From: Rugamonas fusca
GTDB taxonomy: Bacteria; Pseudomonadota; Gammaproteobacteria; Burkholderiales; Burkholderiaceae_D
Assembly (NCBI RefSeq): GCF_014042365.1
Contig: NZ_JACEZS010000023.1
Location: forward strand, 1-64,000
DNA: 64,000 bases
Direction of reading: 5' to 3'
Shown: piece by piece, positions 1 to 10,790 of the stretch
Position numbering within the stretch: position 1 is the stretch's first letter
How the letters are laid out: the number at the start of each line of letters is the position of its first letter
Position numbers and translations under genes: made by a program
Notes under the pieces: generated by a model
Seen by the model: only the letters and a program-made list of their open reading frames with translations
Database searches by the model: none
What the model was told of the DNA's origin: nothing

Positions 1-131
1 GATTTATGCTCCACGCTTCCTTCCCACAGTCAGTTACCCTTCCGCAGTTGCGCTTCACTTCGCTCACTGTGGTCAGCTCGCGGCGGGACTTGCACCCACA
101 GGAGTGCGCCCATGCTGGGCGCACCAACAAC
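1..131. other. Left-edge intergenic DNA, no gene recognised
   Basis: No convincing gene was recognised here. It contains a short hairpin near 107-125 (TGCGCCC / GGGCGCA arms) just before the intrinsic terminator at 132-162, so it is probably the tail of a transcript or repeat that enters from outside the window. An open frame runs through it into the ABC exporter gene, but its codon use is unlike the exporter and it lacks a ribosome binding site. Confidence 0.3.
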
Positions 132-162
132 GAACAGCGGGCCACGGCCCGCTGTTCTTTTT
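132..162 (+). terminator. Intrinsic terminator upstream of the exporter operon
   Basis: GAACAGCGGG and CCCGCTGTTC arms form a near-perfect GC-rich hairpin with a minimal loop, followed directly by CTTTTT on the plus strand. This ends a transcript coming from the left edge and insulates the ABC exporter genes that follow. Confidence 0.75.
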
Positions 163-168
163 CCACAG

Positions 169-230
169 CAAAATCGGGGACGTAACACGGTTTTCCCTGC
201 GAGAAAAACCGTGTTACGTCCCCGATTTTG
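169..230. repeat. Perfect 26-bp inverted repeat, REP-like
   Basis: Bases 169-194 and 205-230 are exact reverse complements (26 bp) around a 10-base spacer. The arms begin CAAAATCGGGGACGTAACAC. The unit sits between the terminator at 132-162 and the exporter start codon. Palindromes of this kind are typical of REP/RAYT-associated repeats; that assignment is an inference. The transcribed hairpin would lie about 65 bases upstream of the exporter start codon. Confidence 0.8.
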
Positions 231-295
231 CCTCTCGGTTTTTCCCGGGCTTGTTGTATCCTAGCGCACACCATGCCGGCAAAGACGGGGAGACC

Positions 296-2048
<1,753 letters not shown>

Positions 2049-2059
<11 letters not shown>

Positions 2060-3845
2060 TCACGACCTGCAGCCGCACGACGCGCGCCGCCAGACCCTGC
2101 AAGCGGTGGCGCTGTTGCGCCGCGCGGCCCGGCCGGACCGGCGCCACCTGGGCTGGGCCGTGCTGTGGCTGGTGCTGGCGGCGCTGCTGGAAGTGCTGGG
2201 CCCCATCATGGGCAAGGCGCTGATCGACCAGCACCTGCTGCCGCACCGGCTCGACTGGCCGCGCATGGCGGCCCTGCTGGCCGGCGTGCTGCTGACGGGC
2301 TGGGTGGCCAGCGGCCTGCGCTACCTGCAGCTGGTGCGCCTGTCCGGGCTGGCCATGCGTTCCGTGCGGCGCCTGCGCGAGCAGGTCTACGGCCACGTGC
2401 TGCGCCTGCCCATGGCCTTCTTCGACCGCGCCATCACGGGCCAGCTGGTGTCGCGCGTGACCAACGACACGGAAGCCGTCAAGACGCTGTACGTGCAGGT
2501 GCTGTTCGTGATGCTCGACAGCTCCATCGTGTTGATCGGCACCGTGTGCGCCATGGCCTGGCTGGACTGGCATTTGATGAGCATCGTGCTGGCCCTGCTG
2601 CCGGCCGTGCTGCTCATCATCTGGCTGTACCAGCGCTGGAGCGCGCCGGCCGTCACGCGCGCCCGCGCGCTGCGCAGCGACATCAACGGCCAGATGGCCG
2701 AATCGATCGGCGGCATGAGCGTGCTCCAGGCCAGCAACGCCGAGGCCCGTTTCGCGGCGCGCTTTCGCGCCACCAACGAGCGCCACTACGACGCCCGCCT
2801 GGCCGAGCTGCGCGCCAACGCCTGGCTGCTGCGGCCCGCGCTCGACCTGCTCAACATCGTGCTGCTGGCCTCCGTCATCTACGCCTTCGGCCAGCGCCAG
2901 ATGACGGCCACCGAAGTGGGCGTGCTGTACGCCTTCATCAGCTACATCGCGCGCGTGATCGAACCGCTGATCCAGATCACCATGCAGTTCAGCCAGTTGC
3001 AGCAATCGGTGGTGGCCAGCGCCCGCGTGGCGGCCCTGCTGGACGAGGCCAGCGCGGCCGACCATGCGGACCACGCGCCGGCCCGCGCCACCCCGCGCCT
3101 GCACGACGCCAACGCGCCGGCCGTGGCGCTGCGCCACATCGAATTCGCCTACGTGCCGGGCCAGCCCGTGCTGCACGACCTGTCGCTCGACATCGCCCAG
3201 GGCGACTTCGTGGGCATCGTCGGCCACACGGGCAGCGGCAAGTCCACCCTGCTGTCGCTGCTGCTGCGCTACTACCCGGTGCAGCAAGGGAGCATCGCCA
3301 TCCTGGGCGCGCCGCTGGAATCGATCGCCAACGCCCAGTTCCGGGCCGAGGTGGGGCTGGTGCCGCAGGAGCCGTTCCTGCTGGCCGCCTCCGCGCGCGA
3401 GAACATCGCCATGGGCCGCGAGCTGAGCGACGCCCAGGTCGAGGCGGCCGCCCGCGCGGCCCACGCGCACGACTTCATCATGGCGCTCGAACACGGTTAC
3501 GACACGGCGCTCGGCGAAGGCGGCTCGCGCCTGTCCGTGGGCCAGAAACAGTTGATCGCCATCGCCCGCGCACTGGCCGGCCAGCCCCGCATCCTGCTGC
3601 TGGACGAGGCTACCTCCCACATCGACAGCCAGACGGAACAGATCGTGCAGGTGGCGCTCGACGAATTGCGCGGGCGCGTCACCATCATCGCCATCGCGCA
3701 CCGGCTGTCGACCATCCGCGAGGCCGACCGCATCGTCGTGCTCAACCACGGCCGCATCGCCGAATCGGGCCCGCACGAGCAATTGATGCAAGTCGACGGC
3801 GGCCTGTACCAGCGCCTGTATCTGCTCCAGCAATTGGCCGCCTGA
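2049..3845 (+). CDS. smdB: ABC exporter half-transporter, SmdB/MdlB type
   Basis: A 598-residue partner of the preceding exporter subunit. It has a six-helix membrane domain, then Walker A GHTGSGKST, the signature LSVGQKQ and Walker B ILLLDEATSHID with an intact catalytic Glu. One canonical and one degenerate site is the arrangement known for heterodimeric type IV exporters. The ATG at 2049 lies inside the end of the upstream gene; earlier in-frame starts would only extend the overlap. The operon appears to end here, followed by AT-rich intergenic DNA with an FNR-type box. Confidence 0.87.
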
Positions 3846-3853
3846 AGCGCAGT

Positions 3854-3867
3854 TTGATATAGATCAA
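3854..3867. promoter_or_regulatory. FNR/ANR-type binding site
   Basis: TTGATATAGATCAA matches the FNR/ANR/CRP-like consensus TTGAT-N4-ATCAA exactly. It lies just after the smdB stop and about 200 bases before the diguanylate cyclase start. The core promoter seen at 4010 is too far away for classic class II activation, so the regulated start site is unresolved. Confidence 0.7.
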
Positions 3868-3991
3868 ACAATTCATCTTCGCTCAATATTGCATTAAAAA
3901 CTATTAAAACTGTAGTAAATCACCAACTTCAATAGCAGAATGGCCACGGAACTGTGCGGATTGGGGGATTTATGCGGCGTGCGCTGAACTT

Positions 3992-4023
3992 TCTAGACTG
4001 CAACAAGAATATAATTGTCTAGA
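3992..4023 (+). promoter_or_regulatory. Promoter with overlapping inverted repeat
   Basis: A perfect -10 hexamer, TATAAT, is at 4010-4015; no good -35 hexamer is visible, so an activator may be needed. The hexamer lies between the arms of an inverted repeat, TCTAGAC (3992-3998) and GTCTAGA (4017-4023), spaced by 18 bases. That geometry is typical of a repressor or regulator operator. Transcription would start near 4022, leaving a roughly 44-base leader before the cyclase start. Confidence 0.5.
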
Positions 4024-4065
4024 CACTTTGCGCACCACGGGCGCAGTGCAGGTGGAGGTGACGCG

Positions 4066-6189
4066 TTGGCAAGATGGATGGCATTTTCGGACTCTGGCGC
4101 ACGGCGCCTGTTGCTCGCCACGGCCCTGCTGGCGCCGGTGCTGGCCTGCGCCCAGACGCCACTGGACCAGCGCATCGCCGAGGTGCGCGAACAAAGCCGC
4201 TTCGTCCCCGACCAGGCCCTGGCCCAGCTGCTCAAATTGCAGACGGAGGCCGACGGCGCGCCAGCGGCCACCCGCGCCGAGATCATGTCCCAGATCAGCC
4301 TGGCCCATATGCGGCTGGGCGAGAACGAGGCCGCGCTGGCCCAGGCCGACGCCGTCATCGCCTACGGCAAGGCCCAGCGTAACGACGCCATCCTGGCCAA
4401 CGGCCTGCTGTCGAAAGCCTATGTGAAATTCGCCCAGGCCGACGTCAGGCAGGCGCACCAGCTGGCGTTCGAGGCCGAGGCCACGGCCGCCCGCACCAAC
4501 GACCTGCCGCTGCGGGTGCAGGCCATCATCACGGCCGGCCAGGCCCACGCGGAACGGGGCGACTTTCCCACCGCCCTGGTCAAGCTGCAGGCGGCCGTGG
4601 ACCTGGCGCGCCAGATCACCGACCAGCTGCCGCTGGCCACGGCGCTCAACGCCCTGACCCAGCTGTACAACCAGATGCGCGAGTACGACAAGGGCTTCGC
4701 CGTGCTCGAGGAACTGCTGCGCGTGACGCGCGCGCTGCACTCGGCCGGCCGCATGGCCGTGGCCAAGGACACGGAATACGGCCTGGCCATCGAGGCCCAC
4801 CAGCCGGCGCGCGCGCTGCGCGCCTTGCAGGAGGCGCTGGCCCTGGAGCGCCAGCTGGGCGCGCAGCGCATGATTGCCAATTCGCTGGTCAACCTGTCGG
4901 ACAACTACCTGAAGGAGCGCGACTACGCGCGCGCCCTGCGCTACGGCAATGAATCGCTGCAGGCCGCGCGCGAGGCCGGCTCGGCCCCGATCGAGGCCAC
5001 CGCCCGTGTCAACATCGGCGAAGCCTACCTGGGCATGGGCCGCATCGCCGACGGCAAGAAAAGCTTCGAAGCGGGCCTGGCGTTCTACGAGAAGGCCAAC
5101 AGCAAGCCGGACTTGCAATCCGTGCTGCTCGAATATGGTCAGGCGCTGGAACGGGCCGGCGACCTGCGCGGCGCCGTGGATGCCTACCACCGCGAGCGCG
5201 CCATCTCCAATGAACTGTTCGAAAAGCAGCGCCAGCAAGCCGTGCTGGAACTGCAGGAAAAATACGAGGCGGACAAGCGCCAGCGCCAGATCGAGCTGCT
5301 CAGCCGCGAGAACCAGGTCAAGGGCGCGGAACTGGACAACCGCCGCCTGCAGCAGCGCGTGTGGTGGCTGCTGGCCCTGGTGTTCGCGCTGGCGGCCATG
5401 GTGGTGGGCCTGTTGTACCGCAAGGTACGCCACGCCAACGCCCAGCTGGAAGTGAAGAACCTGGAGCTGAAGGCGCAAAGCGCGCTCGACCCCCTCACCT
5501 CGCTCTACAACCGGCGCCACTTCCAGGACTACATGCGCGGCCACGCGCCGGCCGAGCGGCGCGAACCGCCGGCGCGCACCAGCGGCGGCGACGACATCGT
5601 GGGCGCCCTGTTCCTGCTGGACGTGGACCACTTCAAGCACGTCAACGACAGCTACGGCCACGCGGCCGGCGACGCCGTGCTGAAGATGATCGCCGAGCAT
5701 CTGCGCATCGCGCTGCGCGAGACGGACATGATCGTGCGCTGGGGCGGCGAGGAATTCCTCGCCTTCCTGCCCGCCATTCCGCGCCACGGCGTGGACGAGG
5801 TGGCGCGCCGCATCCTCGAGAGCATCTCGGCCCAGACCGTGGCGTACCAGGACCACCACATCCAGGTCAACGTGTCGGTCGGTTTCGCGCCCTTCCCGCT
5901 GTTCCCGGACGAGCGGCCGCTGTCGTGGGAGCGGGCCGTCAACCTGGTCGACATGGCGCTCTACCTGGCCAAGGCCCATGGCCGCAACCGCGCCTACGGC
6001 GTGCGCGGCTTCGCCAATTTCGCCGATACTTCGATGGAGGCCATCGAGCAGGACCTGGAACGGGCCTGGCGCGCCGGCTATGTGGACCTGAGCGTGGTGC
6101 TGGGTCCGGCCGTCGATGGCCCGCCGCCGGCCGGCACGGAACCGAGCAATGTCGTGCCATTGAAGCAGGCGGCCAAGCACGGATACTAG
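4066..6189 (+). CDS. TPR-containing membrane diguanylate cyclase (GGDEF)
   Basis: Makes c-di-GMP from two GTP. An N-terminal signal segment is followed by tetratricopeptide-like helical repeats in the periplasm (about 30-390), a coiled coil, one transmembrane helix (about 432-451) and a C-terminal GGDEF domain. The active-site motif is GGEEF at about 560-564. An RETD inhibitory I-site lies five residues upstream, so product inhibition is expected. The start chosen is TTG at 4066 because GGAGGTG sits five bases upstream; ATG 4078 is the alternative. The TPR region probably senses a periplasmic or envelope signal. The gene follows an FNR-type box and a promoter with a palindrome. Confidence 0.85.
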   Translation: MARWMAFSDSGARRLLLATALLAPVLACAQTPLDQRIAEVREQSRFVPDQALAQLLKLQTEADGAPAATRAEIMSQISLAHMRLGENEAALAQADAVIAYGKAQRNDAILANGLLSKAYVKFAQADVRQAHQLAFEAEATAARTNDLPLRVQAIITAGQAHAERGDFPTALVKLQAAVDLARQITDQLPLATALNALTQLYNQMREYDKGFAVLEELLRVTRALHSAGRMAVAKDTEYGLAIEAHQPARALRALQEALALERQLGAQRMIANSLVNLSDNYLKERDYARALRYGNESLQAAREAGSAPIEATARVNIGEAYLGMGRIADGKKSFEAGLAFYEKANSKPDLQSVLLEYGQALERAGDLRGAVDAYHRERAISNELFEKQRQQAVLELQEKYEADKRQRQIELLSRENQVKGAELDNRRLQQRVWWLLALVFALAAMVVGLLYRKVRHANAQLEVKNLELKAQSALDPLTSLYNRRHFQDYMRGHAPAERREPPARTSGGDDIVGALFLLDVDHFKHVNDSYGHAAGDAVLKMIAEHLRIALRETDMIVRWGGEEFLAFLPAIPRHGVDEVARRILESISAQTVAYQDHHIQVNVSVGFAPFPLFPDERPLSWERAVNLVDMALYLAKAHGRNRAYGVRGFANFADTSMEAIEQDLERAWRAGYVDLSVVLGPAVDGPPPAGTEPSNVVPLKQAAKHGY

Positions 6190-6231
6190 TTAGCGCGCGG
6201 CGCACATGCATGACCAAACGGGGAGAATGGC

Positions 6232-6699
6232 ATGACGAACAGGCGATGCACCACCTTGATACTGGCCGCGCTGTGGTGTGCGGGCGCGCGGGCCGCGCCG
6301 CCGGCGCCACCACCGCCGGCCGGTGAAGTGATCGGCACCATCCAGAACCTGCAAGGCACGGTGAGCATCGCGCGCGCCGGCGCCACGTTGCCGGCCACGG
6401 TGGGCACGGCCCTGTACCGGGGTGACCAGGTCCGCACCGGCAAGCCCGGCGCGGTCGGCATCGTGCTGGGCGACGACACCACCATCTCGGCCGGCTCGTC
6501 GAGCGAACTGGCGATCAACGACTATCTCTTCGATCCCAACAACGGCAAGTTCGCGCTCGTGGTGCGCATGCTCAAGGGGACGTTCTCCTACATCACGGGA
6601 CAGATCGGCAAGCTGGCGCCGGACACGGTCAAGGTCCGCACGCCCGACGCCACCATCGCCACCCGCGGCACCAAGGTGCTGATCGAGATAAAGGAGTGA
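6232..6699 (+). CDS. FecR-domain secreted protein
   Basis: A 155-residue protein with a cleavable signal peptide (about 1-22, ending ARA-AP) and one FecR-like domain. Family features visible are the LQGTVSI strand, LYRGDQVRTG and ATRGTKV near the C-terminus. Such stand-alone periplasmic FecR-domain proteins are often encoded beside OmpA-like and CHASE2 genes, as here; their biochemical role is not settled. GGGGAGA precedes the ATG. The stop overlaps the ribosome binding region of the next gene, so the three genes 6232-9446 look like one operon. Confidence 0.8.
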   Translation: MTNRRCTTLILAALWCAGARAAPPAPPPPAGEVIGTIQNLQGTVSIARAGATLPATVGTALYRGDQVRTGKPGAVGIVLGDDTTISAGSSSELAINDYLFDPNNGKFALVVRMLKGTFSYITGQIGKLAPDTVKVRTPDATIATRGTKVLIEIKE

Positions 6700-6701
6700 C
6701 C

Positions 6702-7355
6702 ATGCGAGGAGCGACCATGCGAGCACTGCCCCTGCCCTTCCCGCCTCGTTCGCGCCGTCATCCGCTGGCCGCCGCGCCGGCCCTGGCGTTGGCGGCGCTG
6801 CTGGCAGGCTGCGCCAGCGGCCAGAGCGTGATCCTGGTGCCGGACCAGCAGGGCAAGGTCGGCCAGGCCGAAGTGAGCACGGAAGGCGGCAAGCAACTGC
6901 TGACGCAGGCCAACGCCATGACGCGCACGGCCGGCCCGCGCCAGGCGCCCGGCCCCGTCACCACGGCCGATCCGGCCTATATCGCCAGCACGTTCGCCGA
7001 AGCGCTGGCCGTGGAACCGCCGGCCGGCGAAACGTTCACGCTGTATTTCAAGACCGGCTCGGCCACCCTGGCGGCCGACGACCAGAAAATCATCGACGAC
7101 ATCGCGGCCGCCGTGAAGCGGCGCGCCGCCATCAGCGTGCGCATCAGCGGCCACACGGACAGCACCGGCTCGGCCGCGCTGGACAGGGCGCTGTCGCTGG
7201 AGCGGGTCAAGCAGGTGCAGGCCCTGCTGCTGGACAAAGGGGTGCCGCCGGAGCGCATCAGCACCTCGTATCACGGCAAGGGCAACCCGGCCGTGCCCAC
7301 GCCCGACGGCGCGGCCGAACCGCGCAACCGGCGCGTCGTGGTGATCGTCCACTGA
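6702..7355 (+). CDS. OmpA-family outer-membrane lipoprotein
   Basis: A lipoprotein with lipobox LLAGC in the N-terminal 45 residues and a C-terminal OmpA-like peptidoglycan-binding domain: FKTGSATL, then GHTDSTGS and the NRRVVV end. It probably anchors the outer membrane to peptidoglycan. The start is ambiguous: ATG 6702 follows AAGGAG, while ATG 6717 follows GAGGAG, because 15 bases around the start are nearly duplicated in tandem. Both give the same mature lipoprotein. It sits between the FecR-domain gene and the CHASE2-HD-GYP gene, suggesting that all three act in one envelope-sensing unit. Confidence 0.85.
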   Translation: MRGATMRALPLPFPPRSRRHPLAAAPALALAALLAGCASGQSVILVPDQQGKVGQAEVSTEGGKQLLTQANAMTRTAGPRQAPGPVTTADPAYIASTFAEALAVEPPAGETFTLYFKTGSATLAADDQKIIDDIAAAVKRRAAISVRISGHTDSTGSAALDRALSLERVKQVQALLLDKGVPPERISTSYHGKGNPAVPTPDGAAEPRNRRVVVIVH

Positions 7356-7385
7356 GGCCCGTGGCCTCGCGCCCAGCCTGCGTCC

Positions 7386-9446
7386 ATGGCCGCCGCCCGC
7401 CGCCCCCGCCCGCCCTTGCTGCCTCGCCTGCGCGCCCTGCTGCCGCTGCGCGAGGGCCAGGCGCCGCTGTACGCGCTGGGCCTGTGCCTGACGCTGGCCG
7501 TGGCCCTGCTGTCGATCTTCCAGCCGCCGCCGCTGCAGCAACTGGACCTGCTGCTGTACGACATGATGGTGGCCGGCCGCGCCGTGCCGCCGCCGCCATC
7601 GGCGCCCGTGGTGGTGGGCATCGACGAGGACAGCCTGGCCGCCTATGGCCAATGGCCATGGCCGCGCTACCGGCTGGCGCAGCTGGTGCGGCAACTGCGC
7701 CAGCTGGGCGCCACCGTGGTGGTGCTCGATTTGCTCATGCCCGAAGCGGACCGCACGGCGCCTGAAGTGATCGAACACGAACGCCAGCGCGACCTGGGCA
7801 ACGCCACGGCCGCGTTCCCGGCGCCGGCGGCCGGCGACAGCAACTCGCAGCGCCTGGCCGGTACGCTGGCCGCCGGCCCCAGCGTGCTGGCCTATTACCT
7901 CGACTTCAGCCAGCCGGGCCCCATCGCGCCGGCCGCCGCCACCAGCCCGGCCGCGCCCAACGGCACCGTGGTGCTGCGCGCCGATGGCGGCCATGGCTGG
8001 CACATGCCGCAGGCTGGCGCCGTGCTGCGCAGCGTGCCCGTGCTGACGGCCGCCGCCGGCGCCGAAGGCTACACCAACGCGCTGGAAGACCTGGACGGCA
8101 CGCTGCGCCGGGTGCCGTTGCTGCTGCCCGTGGCGGGCCAGGAACGGCCATCGCTGGCACTGTCGGCATTGCTGCTGACGTCGCAGGACCGGCTGCTGCG
8201 GCTGGGCAAGGACGGCGGCGACTTCACCCTGTACTGGGACCGCCACGCCATCCCGCTGGACGCGGCCGGCAACCTGCTGCTGGACTACCGCAACGCCAGC
8301 CACGCCTTCCTGTCGGCGCGCGCCGTGTTGGACGGCAAGCTGGCGCCGGCCAGCCTGCGCGGCAGGATCGTGTTGATCGGCACCTGGGCCAGGGGCCTGG
8401 GCGACTGGCACCGCACGCCGTCGGGCAAGTGGCTCAATGGCCTCGATATCCACGCCACCATCATCGACAACGTGCTCAGCGACACCTACATCGCCCGCCC
8501 CGACTGGGCCCGCGGCGTGGAACTGACGGCCGTGCTGCTGGCCGGCCTGGCCGGCACGCTGATGCTGAGCCAGCCCGGCTATGTGCTGTCGCTGCTGGCC
8601 GTGCTGGCCGGCACCGGCGGCTTTTACTGGAGCGCGCGCCAGCTGCTGCTGGAGGCCGGGGTGCACCTGTCGCCGCTGTTCCCCATCATGGCGCTGGTGC
8701 TGATCACCACCTGTTTGAGCCTGCTGAAATACGGCATCGAGGCACGCAAGCTGCACATGCGCACCCAGGACCTGTACGAAGCCCAGGACGAGATCATCTT
8801 CAGCCTGTCCGTGCTGGCCGAATCGCGCGACAAGGACACGGGCCAGCACATCCTGCGCACCCAGCGCTACGTGGAGATCCTCGCGCGCGAGCTGGCCACC
8901 ACGCCCGCCTACGCCCACCTGACGCCATCGGACATCGAGTTGTACGCCAAGTCGGCGCCGCTGCACGACATCGGCAAGGTGGGCATCCCCGACAGCATCC
9001 TGCAAAAGCCGGGCAAGCTGACGGAAGACGAATACACCATCATGAAGACCCATCCGCTGATCGGCGCGGCCACGCTGGCGCGCATCATCGTCGGCCACGG
9101 CCACCCGGAAAAGCGCCACTTCCTCAACTACGCGCGCGAGATGATCGAGGCGCACCACGAACGGTGGGATGGCGGCGGCTATCCGCACGGCCTGCGCGGC
9201 GCGGCCATCCCGCTGGCGGGCCGGCTGATGGCGCTGGCCGACGTGTACGATGCCCTGATCAGCAAGCGCGTCTACAAGCGCGGTTACTCGCACGCTGAAG
9301 TATGCGCCTACATCGCCGAACAATCAGGCACCCACTTCGACCCCGATCTGGTGGCCGCGTTCCAGCGCCGCCACGAGGATTTCTTCCGCGTCGCGCAGAC
9401 CTATGCGGACGTCGCGCCGGACGACGACAGCGCGACGGCCGCCTGA
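7386..9446 (+). CDS. CHASE2 sensor with HD-GYP c-di-GMP phosphodiesterase domain
   Basis: A 686-residue membrane protein. One N-terminal helix leads to a large periplasmic CHASE2 domain (about 45-360), followed by three clustered helices (about 370-450) and a cytoplasmic HD-GYP domain. The HD motif is in HDIGKVGIPD (about 526-535) and the GYP motif in GGGYPHGL (about 595-602), both with intact metal ligands, so it should hydrolyse c-di-GMP. It lies 30 bases after the OmpA lipoprotein gene and opposes the activity of the cyclase at 4066. The CHASE2 ligand is unknown. No strong ribosome binding site is visible before ATG 7386. Confidence 0.87.
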   Translation: MAAARRPRPPLLPRLRALLPLREGQAPLYALGLCLTLAVALLSIFQPPPLQQLDLLLYDMMVAGRAVPPPPSAPVVVGIDEDSLAAYGQWPWPRYRLAQLVRQLRQLGATVVVLDLLMPEADRTAPEVIEHERQRDLGNATAAFPAPAAGDSNSQRLAGTLAAGPSVLAYYLDFSQPGPIAPAAATSPAAPNGTVVLRADGGHGWHMPQAGAVLRSVPVLTAAAGAEGYTNALEDLDGTLRRVPLLLPVAGQERPSLALSALLLTSQDRLLRLGKDGGDFTLYWDRHAIPLDAAGNLLLDYRNASHAFLSARAVLDGKLAPASLRGRIVLIGTWARGLGDWHRTPSGKWLNGLDIHATIIDNVLSDTYIARPDWARGVELTAVLLAGLAGTLMLSQPGYVLSLLAVLAGTGGFYWSARQLLLEAGVHLSPLFPIMALVLITTCLSLLKYGIEARKLHMRTQDLYEAQDEIIFSLSVLAESRDKDTGQHILRTQRYVEILARELATTPAYAHLTPSDIELYAKSAPLHDIGKVGIPDSILQKPGKLTEDEYTIMKTHPLIGAATLARIIVGHGHPEKRHFLNYAREMIEAHHERWDGGGYPHGLRGAAIPLAGRLMALADVYDALISKRVYKRGYSHAEVCAYIAEQSGTHFDPDLVAAFQRRHEDFFRVAQTYADVAPDDDSATAA

Positions 9447-9639
9447 ACGACGCGCCCATGCCGTTGTCCATCGCGGTTTACTTGCAAAATTTGCAAATCA
9501 TAATCACCATATTTCAACGCAGATAATAGTGCCAATGAAGCACTGGCATTGACAGGAACGCTGCGTGCTCCGCGCCCCCGACCCGCGCTGTCCGTCAGCC
9601 TGGCCGCAGCGTTTCCCCGTCAACTCGTGAAAGAGACCT
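9447..9639. other. Intergenic region before the PEP-CTERM gene
   Basis: No gene is apparent. It holds a TTGCAAAATTTGCAAA partial palindrome near 9481-9496 and a short hairpin (TGCCA / TGGCA) near 9531-9549, which may be regulatory. A sigma-54 -24/-12 element with correct spacing, expected for some PEP-CTERM genes, was not found. Confidence 0.35.
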
Positions 9640-10239
9640 ATGCTCAAGCAATTCCTGTACGGCGGCATGCTGGCCGCCTGCTGCTCCCTGGCCCAGGCCA
9701 GCACCATCGCCCCCACCGAGTATGCATTCTCCTGGACCGGTTTCAACGTCGCCGCGGGCTATGACATGCCCTGGTTCGACGCTACCCGCACCGTCAGCGG
9801 CACCTTCGCCGGGGTGGACGCCAACCACGACAGCGTGATCGAACTGAATGAACTGAGCAACCTGACGATCAATGGCACCGAGTACGTGCACTGCGCATAC
9901 AACAGCGGCTACAACACGTGCGGCGTGTCGGCATTCTCGTACAGCCAGGCGGGCGGGCTGCAGCTCAATGCCCAGCGGACCCTCTACAATTCGCCGCCGG
10001 GCCCGGATGACTGGAGCGCGAGCCAGATCAGCTACGACGTCCAGCGCCGCAGCGGTTACATCGACGATATGACGTTCGGCCGGATGCAGCCCCCGATGGG
10101 CCTGGAACTGCAGATGACGCCGGAAACCATCACCAACGTCCACCAGGTGAGCGCGGTGCCGGAACCGCAAACCTACGCCATGCTGGGCGCGGGGTTGCTG
10201 TTGCTGTCTGTGGCCGCGAAGCGCCGCACGCGCGCATAA
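9640..10239 (+). CDS. PEP-CTERM sorting-domain protein
   Basis: A 199-residue exported protein: signal peptide (about 1-21, ending AQA), a body without a recognised domain, and a C-terminal tripartite sorting signal of VPEP motif, hydrophobic helix (LGAGLLLLSVAA) and basic tail KRRTRA. PEP-CTERM proteins are processed by the exosortase EpsH/XrtA and are usually linked to exopolysaccharide; the exosortase is not in this window. The body is rich in Asn, Tyr and Ser and contains two Cys (CAYNSGYNTC) that could form a disulfide. The biological role is unknown. Confidence 0.85.
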   Translation: MLKQFLYGGMLAACCSLAQASTIAPTEYAFSWTGFNVAAGYDMPWFDATRTVSGTFAGVDANHDSVIELNELSNLTINGTEYVHCAYNSGYNTCGVSAFSYSQAGGLQLNAQRTLYNSPPGPDDWSASQISYDVQRRSGYIDDMTFGRMQPPMGLELQMTPETITNVHQVSAVPEPQTYAMLGAGLLLLSVAAKRRTRA

Positions 10240-10247
10240 GCGGCATG

Positions 10248-10273
10248 CCGCGCCCCCGTCCTGGCGGGCGCGG
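10248..10273. terminator. GC-rich hairpin between convergent genes
   Basis: CCGCGCCC (10248-10255) pairs with GGGCGCGG (10266-10273), between the ends of the PEP-CTERM gene and the convergent small lipoprotein gene. No T-tract follows on either strand, so termination efficiency is uncertain. Confidence 0.4.
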
Positions 10274-10303
10274 CGCGGCCTGCTGACAGGGCGGCGGCCT
10301 TCC

Positions 10304-10621
10304 TTACTTGGCCGCCTTGTCTGCCGCTTCCTTCTCGCGCGCCGCGCGGGCCTTCTCCTGGATCTTCTCGCCCGCTTCCTCGATCTTCTTGCCGGCCACC
10401 TCGGTCGCCTGGTTCAGCTCCTGGCCGGCCTGGCTGGCGGCCTTCTGGAGCTTCTCGCCGGTATCCTTGGCCGCCTCCTGCGCCTGCTGGGTGGCCTGGT
10501 CCAGCTTGCGTCCCATCTGTTCGGCCGGCCCCGGTTCCTCCTTCTTCTGGCAACCGGCCAGCGCGGCGCCCAGCGCCGCCATCGCCAGCAGTGCCAGCAG
10601 GGATTTCATGGATCGCGTCAT
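10304..10621 (-). CDS. Small coiled-coil lipoprotein
   Basis: A 105-residue protein with lipobox LAGC, so probably a lipoprotein. The mature part is highly charged and rich in Ala, Lys, Glu and Gln, with repeating helical segments (KLDQATQQAQEAAKDTGEKL and similar), predicting a long amphipathic helix or coiled coil. Proteins of this composition resemble apolipoprotein-like or YtxH/late-embryogenesis-type repeats; no function can be given. CAGGAG lies seven bases before the start. It is transcribed divergently from the molybdoenzyme gene. Confidence 0.75.
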   Translation of the reverse strand: MTRSMKSLLALLAMAALGAALAGCQKKEEPGPAEQMGRKLDQATQQAQEAAKDTGEKLQKAASQAGQELNQATEVAGKKIEEAGEKIQEKARAAREKEAADKAAK

Positions 10622-10726
10622 GGTTTGCTCCTGTCAAAAAATACACAATAATGCTACACAGCATACACCAGAGCGCAGGGCACACGCGCGGTGCACACGC
10701 GCTGTGCATACGGCTATACGCGGCGA

Positions 10727-10755
10727 TTGACAGCGCCGGCCGGACTCCCGACAAT
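10727..10755 (+). promoter_or_regulatory. Sigma-70 promoter of the molybdoenzyme gene
   Basis: A perfect -35 TTGACA (10727-10732) is separated by 17 bases from GACAAT (10750-10755), a 4/6 match to the -10 consensus. Transcription would start near 10762, leaving a leader of about 30 bases before the ATG at 10791. Confidence 0.6.
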
Positions 10756-10790
10756 AGCACGACCGTTCACTTCCCCAGAAAGGCCAGGCC

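Noticed and set aside
9520..9560. Sigma-54 promoter before the PEP-CTERM gene
   Set aside because: A TGGCA-type -24 element is present near 9545 but the GC of the -12 element is at the wrong spacing.
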